NCBI RefSeq assembly: GCF_933775445.1
Contig: NC_065876.1
Location: 26,722,001 to 26,786,000, forward strand
Source of the DNA: Argentina anserina
Taxonomy: Eukaryota > Streptophyta > Magnoliopsida > Rosales > Rosaceae
Reading direction: 5' to 3'
Length of the DNA stretch: 64,000 nt
Within the stretch, counting starts at the first letter, position 1. Each line of letters begins with the position of its first letter. Below, one piece after another: positions 48,685 through 63,412 of this stretch. Below the pieces are notes generated by a model. It did no database searches, had not been told where the DNA came from, and saw only the letters and a program-made list of their open reading frames with translations. A program made the position numbers and the translations under genes.

Positions 48685-48720
48685 CAATAAATTAATGAAA
48701 TATTAAAAATCTAGGGTTAA

Positions 48721-48854
48721 TCTAGTATGCATTAATGTATGCTATACATCTCACATCCAACGGTTGACAACGGATATTATTTTTCTGACTCCACTCATAA
48801 AACAATATCGACCGTCGGATGTGGGATGTATAGCATACATTGATGTATACTAGA
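48721..48854. mobile_element. Foldback MITE, 134 bp
   Basis: Almost wholly palindromic. The left arm TCTAGTATGCATTAATGTAT... and the reverse complement of the right arm TCTAGTATACATCAATGTAT... agree over about 47 bases with a few changes, including GCTATACATC and CACATCC; the loop is about 40 bases. No ORF. A clear target duplication was not found. Superfamily not assigned. Confidence 0.75.
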
Positions 48855-48887
48855 ATTTTCCAAAAATCTATGCATGAAGCTATTTTA

Positions 48888-51002
<2,115 letters not shown>

Positions 51003-51406
51003 ACAGTCCATATCCAAAGTGAAGCTTCACTCTGAAATTACAGAGTGAAGTTCCAATTTTAGCACACTTTTCGATCAAATTTTTTCACCAAAAGCGATTC
51101 AATATTTAGGTATGTTATTCAAGATCATCTCTACAAAGTTTCATCTAATTTGACAATGGTTTGAGCTTTCAAAATTGAGATTTACACGAACGGTTCATAT
51201 TGAACAGTTTTAATTCATTCATTGATTTAATCTAATTTCAATACATTAACGATATCCGAATTAGATGAAATTTTATAGAGATGATCTTGAATAACATATC
51301 TAAATATTGAATCGCTTATGGTGAAAATATTTGACCGAAAAGTGTGCCAAAATTGAAATTTCACTCTGTAATTTCAGAGTGAAGCTTCACTCTGGATAGG
51401 AACTGT
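51003..51406. mobile_element. Long-TIR foldback MITE, 404 bp
   Basis: Inverted arms of about 150 bases. The left arm begins ACAGTCCATATCCAAAGTGA and the reverse-complemented right arm ACAGTTCCTATCCAGAGTGA; both go on with AGCTTCACTCTGAAATTACAG and later GCGATTCAATATTTAG. The short centre is unpaired. The element sits in a TA run (TATATATAT on both sides), so a target duplication cannot be separated from the microsatellite. No ORF. Long inverted arms would suit a Mutator-like derivative, but this is not proven. Confidence 0.8.
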
Positions 51407-52553
51407 ATATATATATAGTCACCTTCTTGGTGGAAGTCTTCTGTAATGTCAAAATGCCTTGGTCTAAGTATGTTGCGAATTTATATTTGTTGGATTTAGG
51501 ATTCCAGTGACCTCAAGGCTTGGTGAACAAGGGTGAATTATTGAGGTTGGATGTGCTTGGATTCTAGGTATGGTGTGATGCTCACATATCCTCACTAGAG
51601 CTTTCTCAGAGCTTTTTGTTCTACAATTGCATTATTTTTACGTATAATTCAGGCTATTTCATTGTTTTACGACAAGGACTTATCATGGTTATATCAAGGC
51701 TATACCATATGGTTAAGTAAGTTTATCAGATTACTTAAGAGCGAAGGGTGACACTAATCTCCTTGGGTTCGATCCCCTTAACCTCCTGAGGGTTAGCTAC
51801 ACTGGTCGTGCAAGATTCTGATCTTAATGACAGACTTGAAATGTTGTGTAGTTAGGTAGCGGACGTTCTCACTACGCTTACCCATCACTATATTAATAGG
51901 GGTAAGGCCGTGTAGTTGGTCTATAGGACCGGTCATCTAGACTTTGAAATTTGGGATCCCGACGTGTGTCATACGTTTTACGATTTATCGACATTACTCA
52001 TTACTACTATGCATTTTATTTCTATTTTTTATTAATTGCATGATATTATAAAACATAATGGGGTTGAGCTCCTCTATTGAGCGATGAACGTATGTGATGC
52101 TCACCCCTACTTTCCTTTTAGGGACTGAGTGTGAGTCAGTTGAGGATCGTGCTTAGGTACATGGGTGTTGGTGTTTTCCAGTTGTATATAGCTTCTCCTT
52201 GGACTTGATCGTTGGTTGAGCAGGTGTTCTTTAGTTTCCCTTCTTCCTTCTTTTGACATTGTGAATATGTTACTATTTTGCTAGGAAACTTTGTAAATTT
52301 GTTCTCATGCACCTGCTGCTCTTTTGTTGTGATTTTAGGACTTGAATCAGTTGAATGTAGATATGTCTTTTGTTGTAAAAAAAAATATCTCGTGGCTTCC
52401 AAAGTGTACTCTTAACCTCAACTTGTACATATTAATGTTACCACATATTTTTAAAATGACTTACAAGTTTGTGAAATATAGGTTTGTTTCGTAAGTTATA
52501 GACTTATATTTTGAAAGCTTGTGGCGTTGTAACGTAATCCTTCAGGGGCGTAA
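51407..52553. other. Intergenic, no supported gene
   Basis: Contains a tRNA-like B-box phrase GGGTTCGATCCCC near 51766-51778 without a tRNA cloverleaf or A box at proper distance. No long frames with family features. Confidence 0.35.
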
Positions 52554-52855
52554 CAATTTAGGTATGTATGTACTATGTATAGATTATCCATACAAAAATT
52601 CACCCAATTTGGTGATTGTTAAAGTATGGAAACACTAATAAATCTATGAACCAATCGAATCTGTCCAACCAAAACCGTTCTTGTAAATCACAATTTTGAA
52701 AACTCAAATGGTCACCAGTTGAATGAAATTTTGTATCAATAATCTATACATACATACCTAACTATTGAATGGTGAAGATGTGGAAAAGTAACCAAAAAAT
52801 TAATCATATAAGGAACTCTGCACTTTAATTTCAAAATGGGATTCCGCACTGGAAT

Positions 52856-52861
<6 letters not shown>
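52554..52861. mobile_element. Second, left-truncated member of the 51003 MITE family
   Basis: Reverse-complemented, its right half follows the same plan as the left arm at 51003: ...CACCATTCAATAGTTAGGTATG corresponds to ...CACCAAAAGCGATTCAATATTTAGGTATG. The inner arms pair with each other (TTAGGTATGTATGTAC versus TTAGGTATGTATGTAT). The outer part of the left arm is missing. The right end abuts a TA run at 52860-52897, matching the TA-rich target seen for 51003-51406. Confidence 0.6.
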
Positions 52862-52897
<36 letters not shown>

Positions 52898-52899
<2 letters not shown>

Positions 52900-53142
52900 C
52901 AAAATACTAGTCACTTCTCAAATTATCACAAACTCGACAGTTTCCATCCAATTTGAGTGTTAAGTTGTTTTTTGGGAAACATAAATTGGATGAATTTAAC
53001 ACCCAAATTGGATGGAAAGATGACAAAATGAGCAGATTGCTTGAATTTGAAAAGTATAATGAGTAATCAGTCGAAATTGAAACTTAAATGAGTAAACTGT
53101 TGAGTTTGTAAAACTGTGAGAAATAATAAGTATTTTATTATT
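52898..53142. mobile_element. Foldback MITE, about 245 bp
   Basis: The left arm AACAAAATACTAGTCACTTC... pairs with the reverse complement of the right arm AATAAAATACTTATTATTTC..., continuing through CACAAACTCGACAGTTT versus TACAAACTCAACAGTTT. An inner pair CCATCCAATTTGAGTGTTAA / TTAACACCCAAATTGGATGG extends the fold. TA-rich sequence flanks both ends. No ORF. Confidence 0.65.
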
Positions 53143-53804
53143 ATATATATGTATATATTAATTCATAGCGATCACCCGGATCAAATCTTGGGCAACATAC
53201 ATACACTGAATATCGAATTGACTTTCAACTTAATGGCTAACAAGAGTTGAGGTAGACATTAGCTTAAACAAGTATTTCATATCTCTTGCTTCCGCTAGTT
53301 CTCTCTGTTTTCTAATTTCGGAGCTCAATGATCGAACAAAGAACTTGGGTAATGGTCATTGTTTGACCGGGTCGGAATTTTAATATCAATACATTTTGAA
53401 AGGGAAAGAGATCACTTAACTTGGTGCCTCATTCATATTATTATCAAGATAGCAAACATTAGGGGGATTTGTTGCCTACATCCCTATTAATATCAACACA
53501 TAAAATAAATGCTTTGGGTTGGAATAATATCTAAGGTTACTAGCTAACCCAAATAAAACATGAAGAAAAGGTATTTAACAAGAATACTAAATAAAAAACA
53601 AGTTAATTACAACCATAATATTTTATTATTTATTAAAATATTAGATGCCAGCTAATACAATGACTTTAACAAGGAATTAATTTACCCAAATTAGGATTAA
53701 TTATTTAAAGATTAGCTAGCCTTTATTAAACTCTTTGAGGCAACTCCAACAATAAGTTTAATTTGTAACAAATTATTAATAAATACCGGACAACATTTGG
53801 TTTA
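53143..53804. other. Intergenic, AT-rich
   Basis: No gene or distinct repeat recognised. Confidence 0.4.
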
Positions 53805-54017
53805 TGTTGTAGGAAAAATGAAATTGGATATACTCATCTCATTGATAATGCCCTTTATATAGGAGTCAAGATTACAATAGAAGTAAATGGTAATTACAAT
53901 GGTAATTAAGGTTACATAATGGTGATTGATTTATTATGTCTGTTAATTATAAACGTCATTAACTCATTCCGTAATTTATTTTAATGAAGACACATTAATT
54001 GTGTTTTTCCTTCAACA
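53805..54017 (-). repeat. copia LTR with adjacent 3' internal remnant
   Basis: A 213-bp segment with TGTTGTAGG...CCTTCAACA ends (TG...CA and matching inverted termini). On the minus strand it is preceded by a polypurine tract, CACAAGGGGGAGTG, at 54018-54031, and by ATGAGGCAATACCATATGCA (about 54054-54073), typical of copia 3' ends. The internal remnant extends to roughly 54175. No second LTR was found, so the rest has been lost. Confidence 0.6.
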
Positions 54018-54175
54018 CTCCCCCTTGTGCCGAGTTTAAAGATATAATAGTGCATATGGTATTGCCTCATTAAAAACATTGTCAAGTAACAAAAGCCAGT
54101 TGGAGAAAATAAAACCTTGCCAAAGAATTTCTGATGAACGATATGGTTGAAGCTTGATAACGTAATACTCAATTA

Positions 54176-56103
54176 ATTAACAAATTGTTTAGATATCTAA
54201 TGGATCTGATGAAAGAATCTTAGAACTATCATCCAACTCCTGCGGATTTGTTCCTCTTTCACTCTTACCTCTCACAATCTCTAAGCCATAACCAAATCTG
54301 TTCCTCTTCTTCTCCTCTCTAACTGCAAATCTATTCATCTTCTTCTCCTCTCATACATATGTGAGATTACTAGCTAACAGGAAAATAAAGTATGAAGACT
54401 AGCTATTTAAACAATATTTTGTGAAAACGTTGAACATACGTACATAATTTATTTATCAAATAGATTGACTTGAATTGATAGGTTATTATGATATGACTAC
54501 TTGATTGGATGCCAGCTAACAAGAAGTTGATCATTATTAATCATTCAAGATTAGCAAGGTTAAACGAGTTGTTAGTTTGACATGCTTTTTCGATTTACAT
54601 ATAAATAAAGCATAGGATGAGATCGATAGCGAGACCTATTTTCGATTACATATAAATCATAGAATGGGATGGACGTGGCTGAGATTTTTAACACGACTTT
54701 GTCAATGATGTGTCTATGTATCCTATTGCAGTATTGCTAGTTAGTTTGCTACAATGCTACCTATCACTCATGCCGCAGCTGATGACATGCAGTATTCTTA
54801 ATTTGAAAGACTTTCAGAAGCATTGCCAAATAAATCAGCACATAGTTACTTCGTTTAATTTGTAACATTCACGACCTCTGCAATCGACTCATTCACGACC
54901 TCTGCAATCGACTGACCCATCTATATCACTACTGAATAGACTGGCGATCTCGACAATCGAATCAAACTAACAGGCAATATAGTCAATCAGCCAGCAAGTT
55001 TGCCGATCAATTTCACCGGCGAACTCTCTAGCCAGCTAAGCGTAGAATCATACAGTTAACTACTTATCACCACACCTGACTGGCAACCTCACCTACTATT
55101 CTACTAACTTAATAATTCCATCGATCAAGACCACCCTATCTACTCGAATTAACCTGTCAGACAAGATTATATGATTTTATGTTTTCAAAAGTTATTTATT
55201 CCAAACCTTCAGTTTTTGTATATTCTTTTTGTACGCAAGTAGCTACTGTTTGTATATTCCTTTCACAAGTAGCTAGTCGACGTATGTAAGACTGAGTGAG
55301 TTGGTTGACAACTATAATCTGGTTGATTAGGCAGTGTAGCTAATATTGTTGAAGAGACTGATTGCACTGAGGCTGGTAAACTAATTAACTTCTCTGAGAC
55401 ATTTTGCCTAAAGAGGGGCCAACCATTGAAGACATTAAAGTGCTCGTGCAATCATGCATGCAACTGGCGTAGACACAATTATCTTCCAACCCCGTGGATG
55501 CAGTTTTGCAGCTCATTGAGTTGCTAAGGTTGCGCTAACTGAGCACTCTCTTTATTTGTATTGAGGAAGGGCTGGAAATGGCTTCTGGAATCGATAAATA
55601 ACGATTCCAATGTTTATAGCCTTTCTTATAACCTTGATCCAAAAAGAAAAGCATCAACCTCTACTTCGTGAAATCTGCAATTAGACATGAATAAGATTTT
55701 TTTTTTGGAAGAGACATAAATAAGATTTGTCTGTAATCTTCTAAAAATATGAGGCATTGAACTATTTAGCTAACTAAGGGGTTCAGTTCTCATTATAGGT
55801 TGGTAATTGATTCTGATTTCAACAAGACTCAAATTTGAAAGAACAATTACCATTACAGAAATTCACATCCTTCATTCTAGCTACATTCCTTGTACAAATC
55901 AGCACAACCAATTTGCTCTCTTCAATCATAATATGCAAGACTAACAAGTTGTTACAATGGTGTGATTTTCTTTATAAAATAAAAAAATAAAAAATCTCGA
56001 CTTTTTTCCTTAATTTCTCTTTATACATGATCTGTAAGACTAACCAAAGAATATCTGTCACCAGCAATTGCAATTAGAAAAAAACTGCAGTAATCTTACA
56101 ATC
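54176..56103. other. Intergenic, 3' side of the SerRS gene
   Basis: No gene supported. Includes a 23-base tandem duplication (ATTCACGACCTCTGCAATCG..., about 54866-54912) and the segment 55340-55525 related to 33640-33775. The last ~250 bases are likely the 3' UTR of the synthetase gene. Confidence 0.4.
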
Positions 56104-58961
56104 TTATCCAGACTTAGGTTGAATAAGCTCCAAGCCACCCATAAATGGCCTCAATGGCTCAGGAATAACTACAGTGCCATCTTCTTGCTGGTTGCTTTCA
56201 AGCAGGCAGACGATCATTCGTGGTACAGCACATGCTGTTGCATTCAATGTATGAACAAATTGGGGCGGAGAGAGGTTGCCTTTACCCTTCTTAGGATTCG
56301 TAGAAGCTGGTTCTGCAAAACGATACCGGATCCCAAGACGGCGACTTTGGTAGTCTGTACAATTTGATGCACTTGATATCTGTCCACCATGCAAATCGAA
56401 ATTACAACATTTCAAAAAACGTGCTACAATGTATATCCATATCATCCACCCCCTTAGTCTTAAATAATATTTTCATTAGTTTCACCACCAAAGTTTCTTT
56501 ATCTTTGTTGGTAATCCAACTTATATAATCTGCGACTCCGTGATCTTCCTCCCACTTTCCAAATTGCTATAAATTGACTCAAATGACTTGCTTATTTGTG
56601 TTCTAGTCACTTCAACCCCTACAATTCTTCAAAAAAAAAAGACCTACAATTACACGAATATGAATATCACGATTGAAAGATCCTGAAAGAGAGCTCTTTG
56701 AAACTCAGGGGTCACATAAAGCATTCAAAATTGGTTTAGCCACAGGTGATACGAAATAAATTATCACCATCGTACTAGAGAGAGAGAGAGAGAGAGAGAG
56801 AGTCACAATACCTCGCCAAACCGCCCTAACCCAGGCATCCATGCCTCGATATCAAATTTACGGTAAGCAGGTGCCCCTAAATCTCCAGATGCCATGTCCA
56901 AAGTTCTGTCAGGAAACTCAACATTACCAAAGAAACACAAAAGAAAAATCATTTGTATAATTAAAAGGCTGTGTGCAAATCCTCACTTGTAATGTAATCC
57001 TAGTGACGAGAATAAATCTTCTTCGATCTTTATGAGCTCTTCATGGTAAAAGTCACTCTCATCCGGTTGGCATAATATAAACATCTCTAACTTGCTGAAC
57101 TGGTGAACTCGATACAGACCCCTGAATGCAAAAAACAAGAAACTTATTGGCCGCCAACTGGAACCCAAACTCTTAAAGAATATAGTCTACATGATCAAAG
57201 CCAGAAACCTTATGAATATAGCTGTGTCCTATAAGCCAGACAGAAAGCATGGTATCTCAATCTTTACAAGGTAAGCAAAACACATCAGTTCCACAGTTCA
57301 GCAGAACTGGTAAACTATCTTATATAAATTGAAGAAACTGAAAGCAGCAAATGTACCAATAGTTTAATTTTGAACAACGGGGTTCAAAAACCAATAAATT
57401 TGTAAAAAATACTTGCTCTCTTCAGCAAGGCACATAAAACTAACAGGCCAAGGAAGATTAATGGTGCCATACTCTGAACTGCTAAGTAAAACGTAGCAAA
57501 TTAAAATTAGTCCAAGTATCTAATTTAGTGACATAGACAGCAGAACAGATATCCTTTTTCTTTTGTTTAAGCTTTCATCTGCGTACAGAACAACCATCTC
57601 AAGTTGTTAAAATTTTTGATGTATGCATTCAAATACTCCACTCTTACGTCCTAGTCATCCAACATTAATGTTGAGGCCTCACTAGAAAAGAAAAAGGAGC
57701 AATAGTTCCCTATCACCAAATTTCTATCAAACATGAAGAGATGAAATGAAAGCTTAAGACTCAGAGCACATTTAATTTGAGATTCACGTGTAATACAAAT
57801 GGCACACCTCCTTTGTGTTTGGTAGAATTAAGACTGATAATATACAGGTAATACAGCGATATAATGTTGGTAGCTGCATATTATATCAAACTAGAAATTG
57901 CATCAATAATGCTGGAACATATCACAAATCTTACAAGTACTTAGCATTGTGTAAAGATTGATGCACCACTTTGGGCCATGTATTCATACTTTAAATATTT
58001 TAGAATCTAATTCAAGTTAGTCACAGGTATGCGATCATAGACAAAACAGGAGAAATTTATATGCTGAAAATTTACCTTGTTGCTGTACCTGCAGCCCCTG
58101 CCTCAGTACGGAAGCAGTGGGAGACTGCCACATATTTTAATGGTAATACTGATGCGGAAAGAATAGAATCCATATGAATTCCTCCGACAGGAATCTCTGC
58201 AGTGCCGATGAGGCATTGATCACTACCCTCAATAGAATAAACCTGTTTATGAGCATAGATAAGAGCAGGCTATTTCCAGAAGCTATGTTTACAGACTGAA
58301 TGAACTAACCTGCGTATTAGTTCCACGCGGTTGGAAACCACATTTTTCAACAACAGAGGACCTTACAATCTCTGGGGTTGTCAAAGGTGTGAAGCCCCTT
58401 TTCATGACTTCCAAGAGCGTCCAGTTGATGAGACCCATCTCCAGCATGACTGCTTCATTCTTAAGATAGTAGAATTTTGAGCCACTGACCTGTACAACGT
58501 AGGCAGATCTTAGTTGTATGATCAGAATAAGCCAATTATTTCTCTTGTCATATGGAGCCAAATATACTGAAGCCATTTCTTGAGAATATTTTACTGGTTA
58601 ATCTTATATGAGGACAAATGATTGATCAAACCTTCCGATCTATCCAACATAGATCCTAGAAACATATCTCCAGATCAGTCTAAAGTCCTATGTAAATTTA
58701 AGGTTAGAAATTAAATGGCAACCTGATATACCATCTAAAAAGACTCGCATTAAGGCAGTAGCTGAAACAAAAAGAGTACCTCTGAAGCAGCATCAAAATC
58801 AAAAAGATCTAGATCCTTTCCAAGTTGCAGGTGATCCTTGACAGTGAAGTTAAACTCGCGAGGGCTACCTACCTACAAAAGCAAATAGCAGGTGAGGAAT
58901 CATGCATAATGAACCACAGGACCTCCCTCTTGAGTGTTTGGTGCATGCGTGTGTGTGTGTG

Positions 58962-58998
<37 letters not shown>

Positions 58999-60165
58999 AT
59001 CTTTCTAATGATTGAATTGTCCTCCCCGCCTATTGGGACATCCGGATGAGTCATATTTGGTATACATTGTGCTTCCTGTTGGAGCTCATCGGTAAGCTTA
59101 AGCAGATCTTCTTCCAATGTCAGAAGCCCTTCCTTCAGATTCTTTCCTAAATATAAAACATCATAAATCTAAATAACTAATCTTCAAAAACCAAACTGGA
59201 AAGCAACTCACATAGTATATACAAGAAGAGTACAAATGTAACAATGATACCTTCCTCTATGAGCTTTTGACGCTCAGATGACTCCAACTTCCCTTTCATC
59301 TTCTTTGCCACAGCATTCCTTTCCGTACGAAGCCGCTCCACTTCCTGCTTTCTGTGAGTGACAATTAGTTATAAAATTGAGAAGGAAATCACCACTTGGC
59401 CAAAAGTAACACAAAACTCATGAAATCCAACCTCAAAATACCAATATAATAAATTCCAAAAGCTATACCCCCAGAAGTCCAGAACAACATTACATCAAAT
59501 AAAGGTCAAATAAAGGTTGCTATATAGTGATATGCTACATTGAGTTATTCTTAAATTCTGTTTGTAACACTATGATGCATTCTCCTAATTCTAAGCCAAA
59601 AGCAAGATACTTACAACTTTACAAGACCTCAATATCAAACAATGCCTAAAACTGAATTAAAAAATTGACCTTTTGAAGATCCAACATTTGATTGTAGAGC
59701 TGAAGCACAAGTTCCAAATTGGCATTAGAGTTCCTCTTCTTTATATTGGCAGCAACAGCAACCTGGTTCTCCCTTATCCACTTGAAATCTATGGCAGCTT
59801 TCCACCGCGGTTTCACACCTGCAATGCATTCACCCAAACCAAAAAAAAAAAAACAATGAATTCAACCAAACATAATCCAAAGAACTCAACTTTTAATCAA
59901 AACACAACTGGGATTATCAAAAGAGAGAACCTTTCTCATCTGGGCTTGTTGCTTTTGGTGCTGTGGGAGCGGTGGCTTGAACGGCAGAGGCTGAGAAACT
60001 TTTAACGAAGAATAGAGGAGTTTGAAGTCTTGGGGTGTGGCCATGGCGGTAGGGGAGGGTTTTGGATAAAGGTTTGAAAGCGGAGCGGAAAGAAGAAGAA
60101 GAAGAAGAAGAAGAAGGAAGTGCAGCGAGCTTGAGGGTTTGTAAGGTAGTCCCGCCAAAACCCAT
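56104..60165 (-). CDS. SRS: Seryl-tRNA synthetase, chloroplast/mitochondrial type, 10 exons
   Basis: Charges tRNA-Ser with serine; the N-terminal extension points to organelles. Exons from the start: 60165-59931, 59818-59670, 59344-59251, 59146-58998, 58872-58780, 58489-58310, 58242-58076, 57121-56987, 56905-56812, 56379-56104; 1572 nt, 523 aa, phases all close. Residues 1 to ~75 are Ser/Ala/Pro-rich and basic, a transit peptide. A tRNA-binding coiled coil follows ([19 protein letters not shown]). Class II motifs are present: motif 1 around ALLEVMKR-like [18 protein letters not shown], motif 2 [20 protein letters not shown], and motif 3 with its arginine near [20 protein letters not shown]. 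The ATG at 60165 is the first in frame; an upstream GTG at 60195 is not used. Corresponds to the Arabidopsis organellar SerRS (OVA7); dual targeting is inferred from that. Confidence 0.93.
58968..58997. repeat. (GA)n tract abutting a splice donor
   Basis: About 15 GA units (CT on the coding strand) begin immediately inside intron 4 of the synthetase gene, so the donor reads ATG/GTCTCTCTCT. A similar tract lies at 56777-56802, close to the donor of exon 9 (56812). Confidence 0.9.
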
Positions 60166-61608
60166 TGCTGTGGAACTGATTGTGCGGACCTGCACGAATG
60201 GGTGAAACTAGACTCTGCTTGGAGAAGAACAGAGGACTATATCTATGATTTTATGGCTTTATGCAATCTATCATTTTATCGTTAAAACTGCTGCAACGAG
60301 TTCGGCATAACCTCTAACAAGGAGAAACTATACCACTACATACCTCTTAACATATCTTCTTCTTTTTCAAATTTTTTTCGTGTGTTAAAATTTCGATTAA
60401 ATATGATTCACATTGAATAGCGGGATGCTCTTTGATCTTACTTGGTCATTGGAAATTTTGTGATCAATCTTCTTCTGACCAGTCTCAACGATGGCATCAG
60501 TGTTGAAATAACTCAAGTGCATAAAACTTCGCAACTATCACTCTAATGTGTATTCATAGAGTTTCACATAAAGGAATAAGGGGATACATGTAAATTCCGG
60601 AGTTTATAATTCTAAGTGGACTAAGCTTTAGATTTTAATCTCCCTATGAGTAATAACCAAGAAACTATCCATCTTTTTCAGCAAAGTTGTTGAATGTTGA
60701 GAATACACATTGTGTTTCCTCCGTTGTTGTAATCAGCAACCATCCTCACAGTGCGATACCAAGTTACCAACAGTGAAATGGCCGTAGAGAATGTAACTAA
60801 GTAGTTGAGTGTTACATCTTGCCATAAAATGTCATGATTATGGCCAATTATCACAAGTGTCGTGGTTTCATGTCAAAGTTATAGCCATCAAAATTGGGTT
60901 TTCTAGATACTACAATGTGGTTTCTAACAATAAAATTCATATACATAATAGTCACTATGTACGTTTATAAAAGACAAGCATGCAGAGTAATAATAACATT
61001 ACAGAGTGTTCGAAATAATGACATAAAATTAGATTTGGAACAATAATATAAGCATAAACAATAATCACATATTGGCAAACTATGTGCAGAACAAGATTTT
61101 AAGTCATTTAACTGTCAGTGGGGTTATATTCATTTCACCTCACTACTGAATCACAAGTCGCAACGCCGAAACATAGACTAAAATGTAACGTTACCATAAT
61201 TATTTTTTAATCTCCGTGGAAAGTATTACACAACATTTGGGGGAAACAAATTTCTCAATTACCATTTTTGTGTTCACTTTGTGCCCACCCTTTTAAACTC
61301 ATGACATGTGTCCAGTTACTCAATTATTATATAAATATGAATTAAAAAAAGACACATGACATAAGTTTAAAAAGATAGATATAAGAATGGCGGTCAGCAA
61401 ATTTACTTTCGCATTTTACGGCCAATAGAAAACGACTATCGTGATTCCCCAATCCGTGCCAGATAACCCCACTTTTACACTGTCACCGTCGATTACCCTC
61501 ATAAAAAACCACAACAGGCACCCCTCATCGCCGTCCGATCACCCGGTAGGGGCAAAACAGTAAAAGTAAATCCCCCTCATCCGCCACCACGTTCAGTCAC
61601 TCCGTCAA
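60166..61608. other. Divergent promoter region between SerRS and H3.3
   Basis: About 1.5 kb between two divergently transcribed genes. The right end (61440-61600) is C-rich and probably the H3.3 proximal promoter; the left end includes the SerRS leader. No ORF. Confidence 0.5.
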
Positions 61609-61615
61609 TATAAAA
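61609..61615 (+). promoter_or_regulatory. TATA box of the H3.3 gene
   Basis: TATAAAA lies about 110 bases upstream of the leader-intron donor (61723) and would place transcription start near 61640, giving a C/T-rich 5' UTR of about 80 bases before the intron. Confidence 0.65.
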
Positions 61616-61722
61616 CAGCCCCGACCTTTCAATTCTCACCCAAAACGTTCCAATTTCAACTTTCTCAGATTTCCAACTTCCTCTCTCTCCCAAATCTCAA
61701 GAGTCCAAGAAACCAGAAAAAG

Positions 61723-62554
<832 letters not shown>

Positions 62555-63184
62555 GCAGAGGATTAGAAGTTGCTCTGTGTAAAAGGGGGGGGGGATGCTT
62601 GGTGGGATTTCTTGATTAATCAATCATGAATTCATGATTTAGGGGAATGTTGTTTTTAGGGTTTTATTCTTGTCTGGTTAGTATGTATGTAATCGTAACA
62701 ACTCTTTAAGACTTGGTTGCTGTGGTTGCAATTATAATTGTGTTGAACCTCTATCATCTATTATCAATGCATTTGGTTTAGTTACTTATTGGTGCAGCTC
62801 TTGAATAACTTTGGTTGAATTTTCTGAGTAGTAAATTGCCTACATTAAGACTGCTAGCAGCCCATGTGATTTTTTGTGTAAAATTTAGCCTAATGTCATC
62901 GTCGCTTCATCATATTTTCCAGAATTTGTAGCAGTTTTAGCTGTAGTTTTGTTGCTTTTGGTTTTAACACACTACAGGAAAATTGTTGACATCACAAAGA
63001 ACAATTATTCATTTCTATAAATCTTACATTTACTCATGGTATGTATACAATGCTTGTTGCAGGAGCATTGAGTTTCTTGGTAACTCTCCAGAACATGTAC
63101 AATGCTGCAACAAGCTATACACCTATACTTTAACTAGTAATCTTCATTTGTAAGCACTGTTCTGCTCCAGAGACCCTAACCGGA
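62555..63184. other. Convergent 3' flanks of H3.3 and the RALF-like gene
   Basis: Presumed 3' UTR of H3.3 (includes a G run at about 62586-62594) and 3' UTR of the minus-strand peptide gene. No gene seen. Confidence 0.5.
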
Positions 63185-63412
63185 TTAGCAGCGATGAATT
63201 ATGGAGCAACCGCGTTTGTAATTGTTCTGCTTTGGTGGACCAAATATCTTAGTTCGACACCCCGGCAGGCGTCGTCCAACAGGTATATTGCAAGGGTCAC
63301 GGACTCTGAGCGTATTGGCTGCCAACCCATTGTTCAGCGCCACCATGCTAAGGAGGAGTATACAGAAGATCAATGGCTTGATGTTTGATGATCCCATCCT
63401 CTCAGGCTCCAA
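63185..63412 (-). CDS. RALF-like secreted peptide, single exon
   Basis: A 75-codon frame with an N-terminal signal peptide (IKPLIFCILLLSMVALNNGLA) and a short mature part with four cysteines: one pair spanning PCNIPVGRRLPGC and another in YKRGCSIIHRC. The ending NNYKRGCSIIHRC follows the RALF C-terminal consensus (NPYxRGCSxxxRC). RALF peptides signal through FERONIA-type receptor kinases in the apoplast to control growth and pH. The YISY motif and the dibasic S1P cleavage site of classical RALFs are absent, so this belongs to the short divergent group. Start could be 63412 or the second ATG at 63397 (70 aa), which sits closer to the signal peptide. The overlapping plus-strand frames are shadows. 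Confidence 0.75.
   Translation of the reverse strand: MEPERMGSSNIKPLIFCILLLSMVALNNGLAANTLRVRDPCNIPVGRRLPGCRTKIFGPPKQNNYKRGCSIIHRC

Noticed and set aside
51766..51778. tRNA-like B-box GGGTTCGATCCCC
   Set aside because: No cloverleaf, no matching A box at the right distance and no acceptor stem could be formed around it.
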